Shown here in pieces: positions 34,159 to 44,700 of a stretch of 64,000 nucleotides of DNA. The notes below the pieces were generated by a model. The model ran no database searches. It was not told the DNA's origin and saw nothing but the letters and a program-made list of their open reading frames with translations. The translations under genes and the position numbers were made by a program. The stretch spans positions 806,001-870,000 of the forward strand of contig NZ_JRMH01000001.1 in NCBI RefSeq assembly GCF_000803315.1, written 5' to 3'. Position 1 is the stretch's first letter. Each line of letters begins with the position of its first letter. The DNA comes from Pectobacterium actinidiae. GTDB taxonomy: Bacteria; Pseudomonadota; Gammaproteobacteria; Enterobacterales; Enterobacteriaceae.

Positions 34159-36405
34159 ATGCTCACGCGCTTGCGAGAAATTGTCGAAAACGTTGCGGCA
34201 ACGGCCCGACTTAGTGATGCGCTGGACATTCTGGTCAATGAGACCTGTCAGGCTATGGACACGGAAGTCTGTTCCATTTATCTGGCCGATCACGATCGTC
34301 AATGCTATTACCTGATGGCAACGCGTGGCTTGAAAAAGCCGCGTGGGCGTACGGTCACGCTGGCGTTTGGGCAAGGCATTGTCGGGTTGGTCGGTCAACG
34401 TGCTGAGCCCATCAATCTGGCCGATGCGCGTGCGCATCCCAGCTTCAAATATATCCCCGCGGTGAAAGAGCAACATTTCCGCTCTTTCCTTGGCGTTCCT
34501 ATCATCCACCGTCGCCATCTGCTGGGCGTTCTGGTGGTGCAGCAGCGTGAACATCGTCAGTTTGATAAAAACGAAGAATCGTTCATGGTGACGCTGGCCA
34601 CGCAGATGGCCGCGATTCTTTCCCTTTCGCAGATCAAAACGCTCTTCGGTCAATACCGCCAGACGCGCGTTAAGGCGCTGGTGGCTGCACCCGGTGTGGC
34701 GATTGCTCCCGGCTGGCAGGATTGTACTCAGCCTTCTCTGGAACAGGTTTTCCCCGCATCGAGTCTGGACAGCGAGCGTGAGCGCTCCCGTTTAACGCAG
34801 GCATTGGAAGATGCCACGGCGGAATTCCGTCGCTTCAGCAAGCGGTTTAACGCCAGCGCGCAGAAAGAGAGTGCGGCGATTTTCGATTTGTATTCACACT
34901 TGCTGAATGATGCGCGGCTTAAGCGAGAACTCTTTCAGGAAGTGGATGCGGGCAATGCCGCCGAGTGGGCTGTGAAGCTGGTAATCGAGCGTTTTGCCGC
35001 GCAGTTCACCAATTTGCAGGACACTTATTTACGTGAGCGTGCGGGCGATCTGCGTGCGTTGGGGCAACGACTGCTGTTTCACCTCGACGATAATGCGCAA
35101 ATTATGGGGCAGTGGCCTGAGCGCTTTATTCTCGTGGCGGACGAATTAACGGCCACGCTGCTGGCAGAACTACCGCCGGAGCGGTTGGCGGGTGTTGTCG
35201 TGTATGACGGTGCCGCCAATTCGCATGCGGCGATTCTGGTGCGTGCGATGGGCATTCCGACGCTGGTGGGCGCGGACATTCAGCCTGATATGCTGCATCA
35301 GCGCCTGCTGATCATTGACGGCTATCGCGGTGAGCTGCTGGTCGATCCTGAACCCGTTCTGGTTCAGGAATACCAGCGCCTATTAACGGAAGAAAATGAG
35401 CTGACCCGCCTGGCCGAAGGCGAAATGGAGCAGCCTGCCGTGCTGAAAAGCGGCGAGCGCATTCAGGTTATGCTGAATGCGGGGCTAAGTGCTGAACACG
35501 AAAAACGCTTTATCAATCAGGTCGATGGCGTGGGGCTATACCGCACGGAAATACCTTTTATGCTGCAAAACGGTTTTCCGTCCGAAGATGAGCAGATGGC
35601 GCAATATCAAGGTATGTTAGCGCTTTATCCTACGCGCCCCGTGATGCTACGCACGCTGGATATTGGCGCGGATAAGCCGCTGCCTTATCTGCCTATCAGC
35701 GAAGAGAACCCGTGTCTTGGCTGGCGCGGCATTCGTATTACGCTCGATCAGCCTGAAATCTTTCTGATTCAGGTGCGCGCCATGCTGCGTGCCAACGCAC
35801 ACATTGGCAATCTCAACATCCTGCTGCCGATGATCAGCAGTCTGGATGAAATCAGTGAAGCGCGTCGCCTTATCGATCAGGCGGCGGGCGAAGTGGAAGA
35901 GTTACTGGGCTTCCCGCAGCCCAAGCCGCGCATTGGGATCATGATTGAAGTCCCGTCGATGCTGTTCCTGATCCCCCATCTGGCTTCTCGCATCGATTTT
36001 GTTTCGGTTGGCACCAACGATCTGACGCAGTATCTGCTGGCGGTAGATCGTAACAACGCTCACGTGGCATCGCTGTATGACAGCCTACATCCTTCCATGT
36101 TGCAGGCGTTGAATGTGATCGCCGTCGAGTGCGAACGACATAATATTCCGCTTTCCGTGTGCGGTGAAATGGCGGGAGAAGCGCTCGGCGCACTGTTGTT
36201 GACCGGACTAGGTTATCGCTCGTTCAGTATGAACGGGCGCAGCGTTGCGCGAATTAAATATCTGCTGCGCCAAATTACGCTGGCTGAATCGCAGTCGTTG
36301 GTGCAGCAATTGCTGAATGCAAAGAGCGCGACGGAAGTCCGACAGTGGGCGGCGATATTCATGGAAGAGCGCGGATTGGGCGGTTTGATTCGCGGCGGGC
36401 GTTAA
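34159..36405 (+). CDS. ptsP: Phosphoenolpyruvate-protein phosphotransferase EI-Ntr
   Basis: First enzyme of the nitrogen PTS, passing phosphate from PEP to NPr. The 748-residue protein has an N-terminal GAF domain (about 1-160), an HPr-binding helical domain, the phosphohistidine swivel domain with His356 in AANSHAAILVRAMGIP (same number as E. coli), and the C-terminal PEP-binding barrel with GVGLYRTEIPFM, LRTLDIGADK and SVCGEMAG. It is co-transcribed with rppH. Confidence 0.97.
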   Translation: MLTRLREIVENVAATARLSDALDILVNETCQAMDTEVCSIYLADHDRQCYYLMATRGLKKPRGRTVTLAFGQGIVGLVGQRAEPINLADARAHPSFKYIPAVKEQHFRSFLGVPIIHRRHLLGVLVVQQREHRQFDKNEESFMVTLATQMAAILSLSQIKTLFGQYRQTRVKALVAAPGVAIAPGWQDCTQPSLEQVFPASSLDSERERSRLTQALEDATAEFRRFSKRFNASAQKESAAIFDLYSHLLNDARLKRELFQEVDAGNAAEWAVKLVIERFAAQFTNLQDTYLRERAGDLRALGQRLLFHLDDNAQIMGQWPERFILVADELTATLLAELPPERLAGVVVYDGAANSHAAILVRAMGIPTLVGADIQPDMLHQRLLIIDGYRGELLVDPEPVLVQEYQRLLTEENELTRLAEGEMEQPAVLKSGERIQVMLNAGLSAEHEKRFINQVDGVGLYRTEIPFMLQNGFPSEDEQMAQYQGMLALYPTRPVMLRTLDIGADKPLPYLPISEENPCLGWRGIRITLDQPEIFLIQVRAMLRANAHIGNLNILLPMISSLDEISEARRLIDQAAGEVEELLGFPQPKPRIGIMIEVPSMLFLIPHLASRIDFVSVGTNDLTQYLLAVDRNNAHVASLYDSLHPSMLQALNVIAVECERHNIPLSVCGEMAGEALGALLLTGLGYRSFSMNGRSVARIKYLLRQITLAESQSLVQQLLNAKSATEVRQWAAIFMEERGLGGLIRGGR

Positions 36406-36414
36406 GCGTTAGCG

Positions 36415-36452
36415 TAGCCAACGCCCAGGCAACTTGAAGTATGACGAGTATA
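36415..36452. repeat. Half copy of the dispersed enterobacterial repeat
   Basis: AGCCAACGCCCAGGCAACTTGAAGTATGACGAGTATA matches the right end of the 57721-57916 repeat (CCAACG...GGCTTGAAGTATGACGGGTAT). The left end is missing. It lies 10 bp after ptsP. Confidence 0.7.
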
Positions 36453-36611
36453 AATGTTTTACAGAACTTTTCCCCTGCGTCAGCAACGAGTGCGGGTGCG
36501 TATGCTATGATTCGCCACCGCGGTTCGCAGGAACGGATTCGTTCTCCTGCCTTTTGCCTATCAATGACGATCCCGAAAGCAGGGATAACACAATAAAATA
36601 TGTGGTGAATG

Positions 36612-37478
36612 ATGACGACAAGCTATCTGGCGTTTCCTCAGTTTGATCCAGTGATTTTCTCAATTGGCCCGCTGGCGCTGCACTGGTATGGGCTGATGTA
36701 TCTGGTGGGTTTTATATTTGCCATGTGGCTGGCGGTGCGTCGGGCGAACAAACCGGGTAGTGGCTGGACCAAAGATGAAGTCGAAAACCTGTTGTATATG
36801 GGGTTCCTTGGGGTCTTTGTTGGCGGGCGTCTGGGCTATGTTCTGTTTTATGCCTTCCCGTCATTTCTTGAAAACCCGCTCTACCTGTTCAAAGTCTGGG
36901 ATGGCGGCATGTCGTTCCACGGCGGCTTAATGGGCGTGATCTGTGTCATGTTGTGGTTTGCTCATCGTACCAAACGTCATTTCTTCCAGGTCGCTGATTT
37001 TATTGCTCCTTTGATTCCTTTCGGGCTTGGTGCTGGCCGGTTGGGCAACTTCATCAACGGTGAATTGTGGGGACGCGTAACGACGGATACGCCGTGGGCG
37101 ATGCTGTTTCCAGGCTCGCGTGGCGAAGATATGATGTTGGCCGTCAGCAATCCTCAGTGGCAGGCTATTTTCAATCAGTATGGCATGTTGCCGCGTCATC
37201 CTTCCCAGCTGTATCAAATGATGCTGGAAGGTGTGGCACTGTTTATCATTCTGAATCTCTTTATCCGTAAATCTCGGCCGATGGGTAGCGTCTCAGGGCT
37301 TTTCTTGATCGGTTACGGTTCGTTCCGAATTATTACCGAATTCTTCCGCCAGCCGGATGCGCAACTGGGGCTGTTCGGCGACCTTTTCAGCATGGGGCAA
37401 ATCCTGTCATTGCCGATGGTGATCGCTGGTATTCTGATGATGGTTTGGGCCTATCGCCGTCAGCCTGCACAGCAATAA
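36612..37478 (+). CDS. lgt: Prolipoprotein diacylglyceryl transferase
   Basis: Transfers diacylglycerol from phosphatidylglycerol to the lipobox Cys, the first step of lipoprotein maturation, in the inner membrane. The 288-residue protein has about seven membrane segments, [11 protein letters not shown] near the start, [12 protein letters not shown] (essential His) near 100, and the Lgt signature [18 protein letters not shown] near 140. Two adjacent ATGs exist; the second (36612) matches E. coli's MTSSYL start. thyA follows after 36 bp. Confidence 0.97.
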   Translation: MTTSYLAFPQFDPVIFSIGPLALHWYGLMYLVGFIFAMWLAVRRANKPGSGWTKDEVENLLYMGFLGVFVGGRLGYVLFYAFPSFLENPLYLFKVWDGGMSFHGGLMGVICVMLWFAHRTKRHFFQVADFIAPLIPFGLGAGRLGNFINGELWGRVTTDTPWAMLFPGSRGEDMMLAVSNPQWQAIFNQYGMLPRHPSQLYQMMLEGVALFIILNLFIRKSRPMGSVSGLFLIGYGSFRIITEFFRQPDAQLGLFGDLFSMGQILSLPMVIAGILMMVWAYRRQPAQQ

Positions 37479-37514
37479 TCCGCTGTCCTTCTTTAATTTT
37501 TGTGGTGAGGTAGT

Positions 37515-38309
37515 ATGAAACAGTATCTGGATCTGATGAAGAAAGTGCTTGAAGAAGGCACGTCGAAAGCCGACCGCACCGGCACGGGCACGCGTTCTAT
37601 TTTCGGCCATCAGATGCGTTTCAACTTGCAGGACGGGTTTCCGCTGGTTACCACCAAAAAATGCCACCTGCGTTCGATTATCCATGAACTGCTCTGGTTC
37701 CTGAACGGCGATACCAATGTTGCTTATCTGCATGAAAACAAAGTCAGTATTTGGGATGAATGGGCGGATGAGAACGGTAATTTGGGGCCGGTTTACGGTA
37801 AACAGTGGCGTTCATGGGGAGCCGCAGACGGTCGTGAGATTGACCAGTTGAAGAATGTTCTGACCCAGTTGAGACAGGATCCAGATTCTCGCCGTATTAT
37901 CGTGTCTGCCTGGAATGTGGGTGAACTGGACAAAATGGCGCTGGCACCGTGCCACGCATTTTTCCAGTTCTACGTGGCAGATGGCAAACTCTCTTGCCAG
38001 CTTTATCAGCGCTCGTGCGATATCTTCCTCGGCCTGCCGTTCAACATTGCCAGCTATGCGCTGCTGGTACATATGGTGGCGCAGCAGTGCGATCTGGAAG
38101 TCGGTGATTTTGTCTGGACTGGCGGCGACACGCATCTGTACAACAACCATTTGGAACAGACGAATTTACAGTTGAGCCGTGAACCGCGCGCACTGCCGAA
38201 ACTGGTGATTAAGCGTCGCCCGGATACGTTGTTCGACTACCGTTTCGAGGACTTTGAGATTGAGGGATACGATCCGCATCCCGCCATCAAAGCACCAGTT
38301 GCGATCTAA
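37515..38309 (+). CDS. thyA: Thymidylate synthase
   Basis: Methylates dUMP to dTMP with methylene-tetrahydrofolate. It is 264 residues, the same as E. coli. The nucleophile is Cys146 in [15 protein letters not shown], and [19 protein letters not shown] and the C-terminal KAPVAI are invariant. SD sequence GAGG precedes the ATG. It lies directly after lgt, as in E. coli, and ends in a strong terminator. Confidence 0.98.
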   Translation: MKQYLDLMKKVLEEGTSKADRTGTGTRSIFGHQMRFNLQDGFPLVTTKKCHLRSIIHELLWFLNGDTNVAYLHENKVSIWDEWADENGNLGPVYGKQWRSWGAADGREIDQLKNVLTQLRQDPDSRRIIVSAWNVGELDKMALAPCHAFFQFYVADGKLSCQLYQRSCDIFLGLPFNIASYALLVHMVAQQCDLEVGDFVWTGGDTHLYNNHLEQTNLQLSREPRALPKLVIKRRPDTLFDYRFEDFEIEGYDPHPAIKAPVAI

Positions 38310-38329
38310 ATCCTCCCCATGTTTTCCAG

Positions 38330-38353
38330 GGCCGCGTAACGCGGCCTTTTTTT
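38330..38353 (+). terminator. Rho-independent terminator of lgt-thyA
   Basis: GGCCGCG-TAA-CGCGGCC is a perfect 7-bp stem followed by seven T, 20 bp after thyA. Confidence 0.95.
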
Positions 38354-38493
38354 GTTATTTCTCTTCGTGCAACGGACCTATCGCCTCCTGAGCCTATTGT
38401 GTGTGAAAATTAATCGTTTCGAATATTGCGATTTTCGTTTATTTCGATTAATGTCATTCTTGAGTGTTAGCTTCTAATGTGACGTGATTACTC

Positions 38494-38533
38494 TGACAAA
38501 CTGACAAACTGACAAACTGACAAACTGACAAAC
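38494..38533 (+). repeat. Five tandem copies of TGACAAAC upstream of the toxin-antitoxin pair
   Basis: The 8-bp unit TGACAAAC is repeated five times without mismatch, ending 27 bp before the antitoxin ATG. It may be an array of regulator-binding iterons or a slippage-prone repeat altering promoter spacing. AT-rich sequence follows. Confidence 0.9.
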
Positions 38534-38560
38534 AAATATATAAATATATTGGAATACTCG

Positions 38561-39022
38561 ATGAAACATACTCCTCTAAATAGTTTGAGCCTTCCGGCTC
38601 CAAAAGAAATGGAGGCCGCTATCCGTGGACAAAGGCAGCTTGCAACCTACCTGTCCACGAAGCTGGAAACACAGGAAATTTTGATTCAGGATGCGCATGA
38701 CATTGCCCATCGGATCGAATTGCCTACCTCGGCACTCACGCTTCTGATGAGCATTCTTGGTGAACTGGCGGCAGGTAATGCTGTCCAGATTGTCCCCGTG
38801 CAGGCTGAGTTAACGACACAAGAAGCGGCAAATATTCTGAATGTTTCACGGCCACATATGGTGAAGCTTTTGGAAGAAGGCCATCTTCCTTTCCATAAAA
38901 CAGGTCGTCATCGCCGCGTGCTTTTTGCTGATTTGATGCAATACAAAGAACAGCGTGAAAATGAAAGTATGCAAGCCATGCAGGAACTGACAGACCGAAG
39001 TCAGGAACTCGGGTTTTACTAA
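38561..39022 (+). CDS. Helix-turn-helix antitoxin (excisionase-type DNA-binding domain)
   Basis: A 153-residue protein. Residues 85-135 form a MerR/excisionase-like helix-turn-helix (LTTQEAANILNVSRPHMVKLLEEGHLPFHKTGRHRRVLFADL); the N-terminal half is helical and may dimerise, and the C-terminal tail would wrap the toxin. ATG 38561 is chosen over a TTG four codons earlier. Its TAA overlaps the toxin ATG (TAATG), so translation is coupled. It is the expected antitoxin and autorepressor of a type II system; partner assignment rests on context and domain types. Confidence 0.85.
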   Translation: MKHTPLNSLSLPAPKEMEAAIRGQRQLATYLSTKLETQEILIQDAHDIAHRIELPTSALTLLMSILGELAAGNAVQIVPVQAELTTQEAANILNVSRPHMVKLLEEGHLPFHKTGRHRRVLFADLMQYKEQRENESMQAMQELTDRSQELGFY

Positions 39023-39597
39023 TGAATCACTCCCCCTATCCCGTGGTACTTGATGCGTGTGTCATTTATCCATCTTTGCTACGGGATTTGCTCATGCATC
39101 TTGGTTTAACAGGGCTATATCAGCCAAAGTGGACGGTACTAATTCAGGAAGAATGGCAGCGAAATTTGTTGCTAAATAATGCAGACGTAACGATGGATAA
39201 GCTCAGGAACATTGAGCATTTGATGAATAAGGCATTACCTGATGCCAATGTGACGGGGTTCGAACAACTTATCCCTGCTCTGGTTTTACCTGATGCGGAT
39301 GATCGACATGTATTGGCAGCGGCAATACGCGCTAATGCAGAAGTTATCGTCACGGCAAATCTGAAAGATTTTCCAGCAACGGCACTTTCCGAGTTTGCGG
39401 TGGAAGCCATGCACCCAGACGAATTCATTGCCGATTTATTTGATCTTAATTCTGCGCTGGTGCTTAAAGCGGTTCGAACTTCTCGTACCGCTTTCAGAAA
39501 GCCTCCGTTTGATGTAGACGAATATCTGGATTGTCTCCTTCGTCAGGGGTTACCTATGACGGTAAAAGAACTGGATGCGTATCGATCGCTGATTTAA
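39022..39597 (+). CDS. PIN-domain toxin (predicted ribonuclease)
   Basis: A 191-residue PIN protein. The acidic metal-binding residues are visible: Asp11 in VVLDACVIYP, Glu in LIQEEWQRN, the DADDRH cluster near residue 92, and TANLKDFP near 112. Such proteins cleave RNA when released from the antitoxin. It is translationally coupled to the HTH gene and followed by a terminator. The pair interrupts the thyA-ppdA order conserved in E. coli, suggesting insertion by transfer. Confidence 0.85.
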   Translation: MNHSPYPVVLDACVIYPSLLRDLLMHLGLTGLYQPKWTVLIQEEWQRNLLLNNADVTMDKLRNIEHLMNKALPDANVTGFEQLIPALVLPDADDRHVLAAAIRANAEVIVTANLKDFPATALSEFAVEAMHPDEFIADLFDLNSALVLKAVRTSRTAFRKPPFDVDEYLDCLLRQGLPMTVKELDAYRSLI

Positions 39598-39613
39598 CGA
39601 CCTACTCCACCAG

Positions 39614-39647
39614 ACGGCGTCTTCCATACAGGCAGGCGCCGTTTTTT
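39614..39647 (+). terminator. Rho-independent terminator of the toxin-antitoxin operon
   Basis: ACGGCG and CGCCGT pair around a 17-base loop and are followed by a T-run, 17 bp after the PIN gene. Confidence 0.75.
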
Positions 39648-39776
39648 CATTGTGCTTTCCCCATCTCCCCGCACGCTTTTTCTGCTGTTACATCGTTGCA
39701 GTAAAACATTGCGAGTCGCCGCGTATAACGTCGTTAACACGCTGTTTTTTCTGATAAGACTCACTATCCTGACGCT

Positions 39777-40280
39777 ATGAAAACAGGGGGTCGACAACGG
39801 CGAGGGTTTACCTTGCTTGAATTACTCGTGGTGCTGACGATTGTGGCGCTGATGGCGGGTGGCGGTTTGCATGGCTGGATTCAGTATCAGCAGGCCATTC
39901 GTTTGGAGCAGAGTGCGCAACAACTGCTGGACTTTTTGAGCCGGGTTCAGGCGAATGCCTACTGGCATAACGAAACCCGCACGGCGAAGCTCATACAGCA
40001 GGGAGAGCGATGGTGCATGGTGGCGGGACAGAATGAGAAGCAGACAGAGGAAACGTGCCGTGAGAACCATCCGGGACAGTTCGTTCGCCGCACGCAGGAT
40101 GTTGTGCTGGCAACGTTCACAAGCAACGCTTTTACGTTCTTTGGTTTGCGTAACGCGGCACAGGCTGGACATATTTCATTGTCGAATGCCGCGGGTCAGG
40201 TGCGTCTCATCATCTCGGTGAGAGGGCGCATGCGTCTGTGCAGCGAGTCTCAAGTTGTTCTGGCGATTCCCCTATGCTGA
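39777..40280 (+). CDS. ppdA: Prepilin peptidase-dependent protein A (type II/IV pseudopilin)
   Basis: A 167-residue pseudopilin with the prepilin motif RRGFTLLELLVVLTIVALMAG, cleaved after Gly and followed by a hydrophobic helix; the Glu at +5 is present. GspH/FimT-like remainder with conserved Cys residues. It starts the ppdA-ppdB-ygdB-ppdC run that precedes recC, as in E. coli. Role in a minor-pilin complex is inferred. Confidence 0.9.
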   Translation: MKTGGRQRRGFTLLELLVVLTIVALMAGGGLHGWIQYQQAIRLEQSAQQLLDFLSRVQANAYWHNETRTAKLIQQGERWCMVAGQNEKQTEETCRENHPGQFVRRTQDVVLATFTSNAFTFFGLRNAAQAGHISLSNAAGQVRLIISVRGRMRLCSESQVVLAIPLC

Positions 40281-40900
40281 AACCGATGATGTGGGGACAA
40301 ACAGAATTGAGGCAACCAAGGCTGAGGTGCAAGCAGAGTGGATTCACTCTGCCGGAAATCCTGTTAGCGCTGAGCTTAGGTAGCCTGATTATGCTGTCGG
40401 CGGCACAGTTGTACCCTCTGCTGCGTAGTCAAAGTCAGGACAGCGCACAGCTTTTCCGGCTGGAACAGCTCTTCAGTCAGGTCGCCATGGGAATTGAGAA
40501 AGACATCCGGCGGGCAGGTTTTTGTTCTGGAACCTGTCAGGGAAAGGCGATCAGCACGGGGAATTATCCAGGAGAGGCAGAAAACAGCTGTCTGAATGTT
40601 TCTTACGATCTCAACCGAAATGGTATTTGGGACGGTGGGGAACAGCAAGATGCTGAATCTTTTGGCTATCGTCTGCGTGCTCGGTCATTGGAAATTCAAA
40701 GCGGGGCGCATAACTGTCAGGGCGACAGGTGGGAGAAGCTGTTTGATCCGCAGGAGGTGGTGCTCACGGTGTTCCGGTTACAGCGCCTGTCTGCGAAAAA
40801 TAATGCGGCGTTGTATGAATTACAACTAGCCGGTTATTGGGCCAAGCGTCCTGCCGTTCGGCAGCATATCACTCGACTTATTCTTGGTCGTAACCAATGA
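40274..40900 (+). CDS. ppdB: Prepilin peptidase-dependent protein B
   Basis: A 208-residue pseudopilin: the leader ends KQSG, then FTLPEILLALSLGSLIMLSAAQL as the cleaved hydrophobic helix with Glu+5. GspJ-like pattern with internal Cys residues (FCSGTCQGK, CLNVSYDLNRNGIWDGGE). The ATG at 40274 overlaps the ppdA stop by 7 bp; a frame opening 12 codons earlier lies inside ppdA and was not used. Confidence 0.88.
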   Translation: MLKPMMWGQTELRQPRLRCKQSGFTLPEILLALSLGSLIMLSAAQLYPLLRSQSQDSAQLFRLEQLFSQVAMGIEKDIRRAGFCSGTCQGKAISTGNYPGEAENSCLNVSYDLNRNGIWDGGEQQDAESFGYRLRARSLEIQSGAHNCQGDRWEKLFDPQEVVLTVFRLQRLSAKNNAALYELQLAGYWAKRPAVRQHITRLILGRNQ

Positions 40901-41352
40901 AAAAAGGACATCAGGAAGGAAGTGGAACACTGGCTATGGTAATGCTCATCGCGATTATCGGCCTACTGTTGATGTCCGGTTTGCAACGCCAGCTTGATAC
41001 TGCCATTCAGGTGGGGAACGATGAGCGACATTACCTGCGAGCGTTCAATCAGGCATTGTCTTCACTGAACTGGGGAAGAGGGCAGCATTGGAATACGCTA
41101 ACGGAAAACTGGCAATGCCAGCAGTTGTCGGCAGAACCGCTCGTGGTGTGCCTGCGTGCGGCCTCGGATGGGGAGCAAGGATTACTGCGTGGCGAAGGAA
41201 TGCTTCCTGCTTCGACGCGACCGTTGAGGCTGTACCAGCGAGTGTCATTTTCGCTACTGTCCTCGGGCCAGATAGCGATTCAACCATTGGGTAACGGCTG
41301 GCTAGACTTTTGTCCGGATAAAGATGTCGCACGCTGTGATGCAACGGAGTAG
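40897..41352 (+). CDS. ygdB: YgdB family pseudopilin-associated protein (DUF2509)
   Basis: A 151-residue protein with an N-terminal hydrophobic helix (GTLAMVMLIAIIGLLLMSGL) resembling GspK/PilX-like minor pseudopilins but without the GFTLxE motif. It overlaps ppdB by 4 bp (ATGA). Position between ppdB and ppdC identifies it. Two or three Cys pairs in the soluble part. Confidence 0.85.
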   Translation: MKKGHQEGSGTLAMVMLIAIIGLLLMSGLQRQLDTAIQVGNDERHYLRAFNQALSSLNWGRGQHWNTLTENWQCQQLSAEPLVVCLRAASDGEQGLLRGEGMLPASTRPLRLYQRVSFSLLSSGQIAIQPLGNGWLDFCPDKDVARCDATE

Positions 41353-41356
41353 CGCA

Positions 41357-41734
41357 ATGAACAACAGGATCAGGCGTCGTCAATCTGGTTTTAGCCTACC
41401 GGAGACGCTGGTGGCGGCGCTGCTGTTCGCCGTATCGCTGATGGGGTTACTGCAATATCACCAGATTTTGCAACAATCATTCCAGCACCAGTTGCAGCAG
41501 CGTCAGGCCTGGCGGTTTGCGATGCAACAGTTGGAGGCCTATGAAGCGGGTATGCCATATCACCCGTCCGATCAGGATAATATCGCGTCTCTTGCGAGTA
41601 AAAATTGGCAGTTTAGTGTGTCAGAGCAGCTACAGAATGGAGAATGCTGTCAGGTAACGGCAAGAGTCATGACGCCACGCCGCTATCAGGCTACACTAAA
41701 CCGTTGGTTTTGCCAGTCATCGCCTGTTGGGTAG
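41357..41734 (+). CDS. ppdC: Prepilin peptidase-dependent protein C
   Basis: A 125-residue pseudopilin with SGFSLPETLVAALLFAVSLMGLL as the prepilin motif (Ser at +3, Glu+5 kept), GspI/PilV-like. ATG 41357 has GGAG at a good distance and follows ygdB by four bases. Last gene of the pseudopilin run before recC. Confidence 0.87.
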   Translation: MNNRIRRRQSGFSLPETLVAALLFAVSLMGLLQYHQILQQSFQHQLQQRQAWRFAMQQLEAYEAGMPYHPSDQDNIASLASKNWQFSVSEQLQNGECCQVTARVMTPRRYQATLNRWFCQSSPVG

Positions 41735-41790
41735 GCATACTAGGATAAACCATGAGTCATCAACCGTAAGCAGTGGCAGCAGGAGCCAGA

Positions 41791-44700
41791 ATGTTTAGAA
41801 TCTATCACTCCAATCAGTTGGATATCTTGAAAAGACTGATGGTTGAGCTGATAAAACGTCAGCCGCTTGCGGATCCTTTCCAACAGGAAGTGATTTTGGT
41901 GCAAAGTCCGGGGATGGCGCAGTGGCTGCAAATTGAACTGGCTGGACACTTCGGCATTGCTGCCAATATTCAATTCCCGCTGCCCGGTGTTTTTTTGTGG
42001 AATATGTGTCGCCATGTGCTGCCGGATATTCCAAAAGAAAGCGCCTTCAGCAAGGATGCGATGACGTGGAAGCTCATGCATTTACTGCCCGATTTGTTGG
42101 CACAGCCTGATTTTTCGGCTCTGAACCACTATTTGCAGGATGATGATAACCAGCGCAAGCTGCATCAGCTTGCCGGACGCGTAGCGGATCTTTTCGATCA
42201 ATACCTGATTTATCGCCCGGAGTGGATCAAGGCATGGCAAGAAGGGAAACAGGTTGACGATCTCGGTGGGAACCAGCTGTGGCAATCGGCGCTGTGGCGT
42301 GCGTTGGTGGACTATACTCGCGAACTGGCTCAGCCCGAATGGCACCACGCGATTCTGTATCAACGCTTTATTACTGCGTTGGAGCAGGCAAAAGCGTGTC
42401 CGAAAGGTCTGCCGCCACGCGTTTTTATCTGCGGTATTTCCGCGTTACCCCCTATCTATTTACAGGCGTTGAACGCGCTTGCTCAGCATATTGATGTGCA
42501 TCTGCTATTTACCAATCCCTGCCGCCATTACTGGAGTGACATTCAGGATTATAAATTTCTGGCGAAGCTAAAAGCCCGCCACCGTCGCTTACATCGCTTT
42601 GACGGCGAGCAGCCTGATGAAACCCGCTCTCTCTTTCGCGATCCCTCACAGATAGAAACATTGTTCAACGACGACGGTAAGCAGTCGATTAATAATCCGC
42701 TGCTGGCATCGTGGGGAAAGCTGGGGCGCGATAACCTTTATCTGCTCGCTGAATTGGATAACGTGCAGGAAATCGACGCTTTTGTTGAGTCGGATGGTGA
42801 AAATCTGCTGCAAACCTTGCAGCGCGACATTCTTGAACTGGAAGACCACGCAGTGGTGGCCGTCAGCCACGAAACGCAGAACACCAGCATGCAAAAACGC
42901 CTGCTGGCACTCGACGATCGCTCGATTGATTTTCACGCCTGCCATAGTCCGCAGCGTGAGGTTGAAGTACTTCACGATCGGCTGCTGGGCATGATGGCCG
43001 ACGATCCTGAGCTGATGCCGCGCGATGTGATTGTGATGATGGCAGACATCGACAGCTACACGCCGTTTATTCAGGCAGTGTTTGGTAATGCGCCGGATAA
43101 CCGCTACCTGCCTTTTGCTATCTCCGATCAGCGTGCGCGGCACGCGCATCCCGCATTGCAGGCGGTAATCAGCCTGCTGGATTTACCGACAAGCCGTTTT
43201 ACGGCTGAACAGGTTTTGGCGTTGCTTGAGGTGCCCGCGCTGGCTGCGCGTTTCGGCATTCAGGAAGAAGGGCTACGCCGTCTGCGCCTGTGGGTCGTGG
43301 AATCAGGTGTGCGTTGGGGATTGGATGACGACAACGTGCGCGATCTGATGCTGCCGCCAACGGGGCAGCATACGTGGCGTTTCGGTCTGACAAGGATGCT
43401 GCTGGGCTATGCGATGGATAGCCAGATCGGAGACTGGCAGGGGGTGTTGCCTTATGATGAATCCAGCGGCCTGATTGCCGAACTGGCTGGTCAACTGGCC
43501 GAACTCCTGATGCAGATTCACCACTGGCGTCAGCGCCTGTCTCAGCCACGTGTGCTTGTTGACTGGCTACCGCTGTGTCGAGAGCTGATCGAAACCTTCT
43601 TTGAGGCTGATAGCGAGACCGAAGCGGCGCTGGCGTTAGTTGAAAAACAGTGGCAGTACGTAATTGGTATGGGCACGATGGCGCATTATCCGCAACAGGT
43701 GCCGATCTCCCGGTTACGCGATGAACTGTCGCGGCGTCTCGATCAGGAGCGACTCAGCCAGCGTTTTCTGGCCGGTTCGATCAACTTTTGTACGCTGATG
43801 CCCATGCGTTCCATCCCGTTCAAGGTCGTGTGTTTATTGGGTATGAATGACGGCGTCTATCCCCGAACGCTGCCGCCACTCGGGTTCGATCTGATGGGGC
43901 GTAAAATCAAGCGCGGCGATCGTAGCCGACGTGATGATGACCGCTATCTGTTTCTTGAGGCGCTCCTGTCGGCGCAGCACAAACTCTATATCAGCTATAT
44001 CGGGCGATCGATCCAGGATAATACGCGTCGCTATCCTTCCGTATTGGTCAGCGAACTGACGGAATACATTGCACAAAGTTACGTCCTGCCGGGTGATGAA
44101 GCGCTGGATATCGATAGCAGCGCGGAGCGCGTGGTGAAGCACCTCTGCCGCGAACATAGCCGTATGCCTTTTGATGCGCATAACTTCCTGTCTGCACCAC
44201 AGCCGCTGAGCTTTGCAGCAGAGTGGCTGGCGGCGGCAAACCAAACAGGGGAAGCTCAACCTGATTTCGATCGTGAAGCCTTGTCCGAAAGAGCGAATGA
44301 TAGGGATGTGAGTCTGGACGATCTGAAGCGTTTTTATCGTCATCCTGTGCGAGCCTTTTTTCAACTGCGACTCGGCGTGAGTTTTATGCTGCACAGCGAT
44401 GAGCTGTTGGATGAAGAGCCCTTTGTGGTTGATAGCCTTAACCGCTATCAGTTGAATAGCGAATTGCTTAATACCTTGATTAATGAAGGCGATACGGAAA
44501 AACTGTATCGCCGTGCCAGAGCCGCGGGTGAACTGCCCTATGGCGCGTTCGGCGAAATTTACTGGCAGGAACAGCAGCAGGAGATGGCGCAGTTGGCTGC
44601 GCGTGTGCGCGATGAATTAACGCCTTCGCAGTCGGTGAGTCGGGAAGTGGATATCCTCCTTGACGGCGTGCGCGTCAGCGGTTGGTTGAATCAGGTTCAA

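Noticed and set aside
38494..38533. Possible CRISPR array
   Set aside because: The repeats are 8 bp, directly adjacent and without spacers, so this is a simple tandem repeat.
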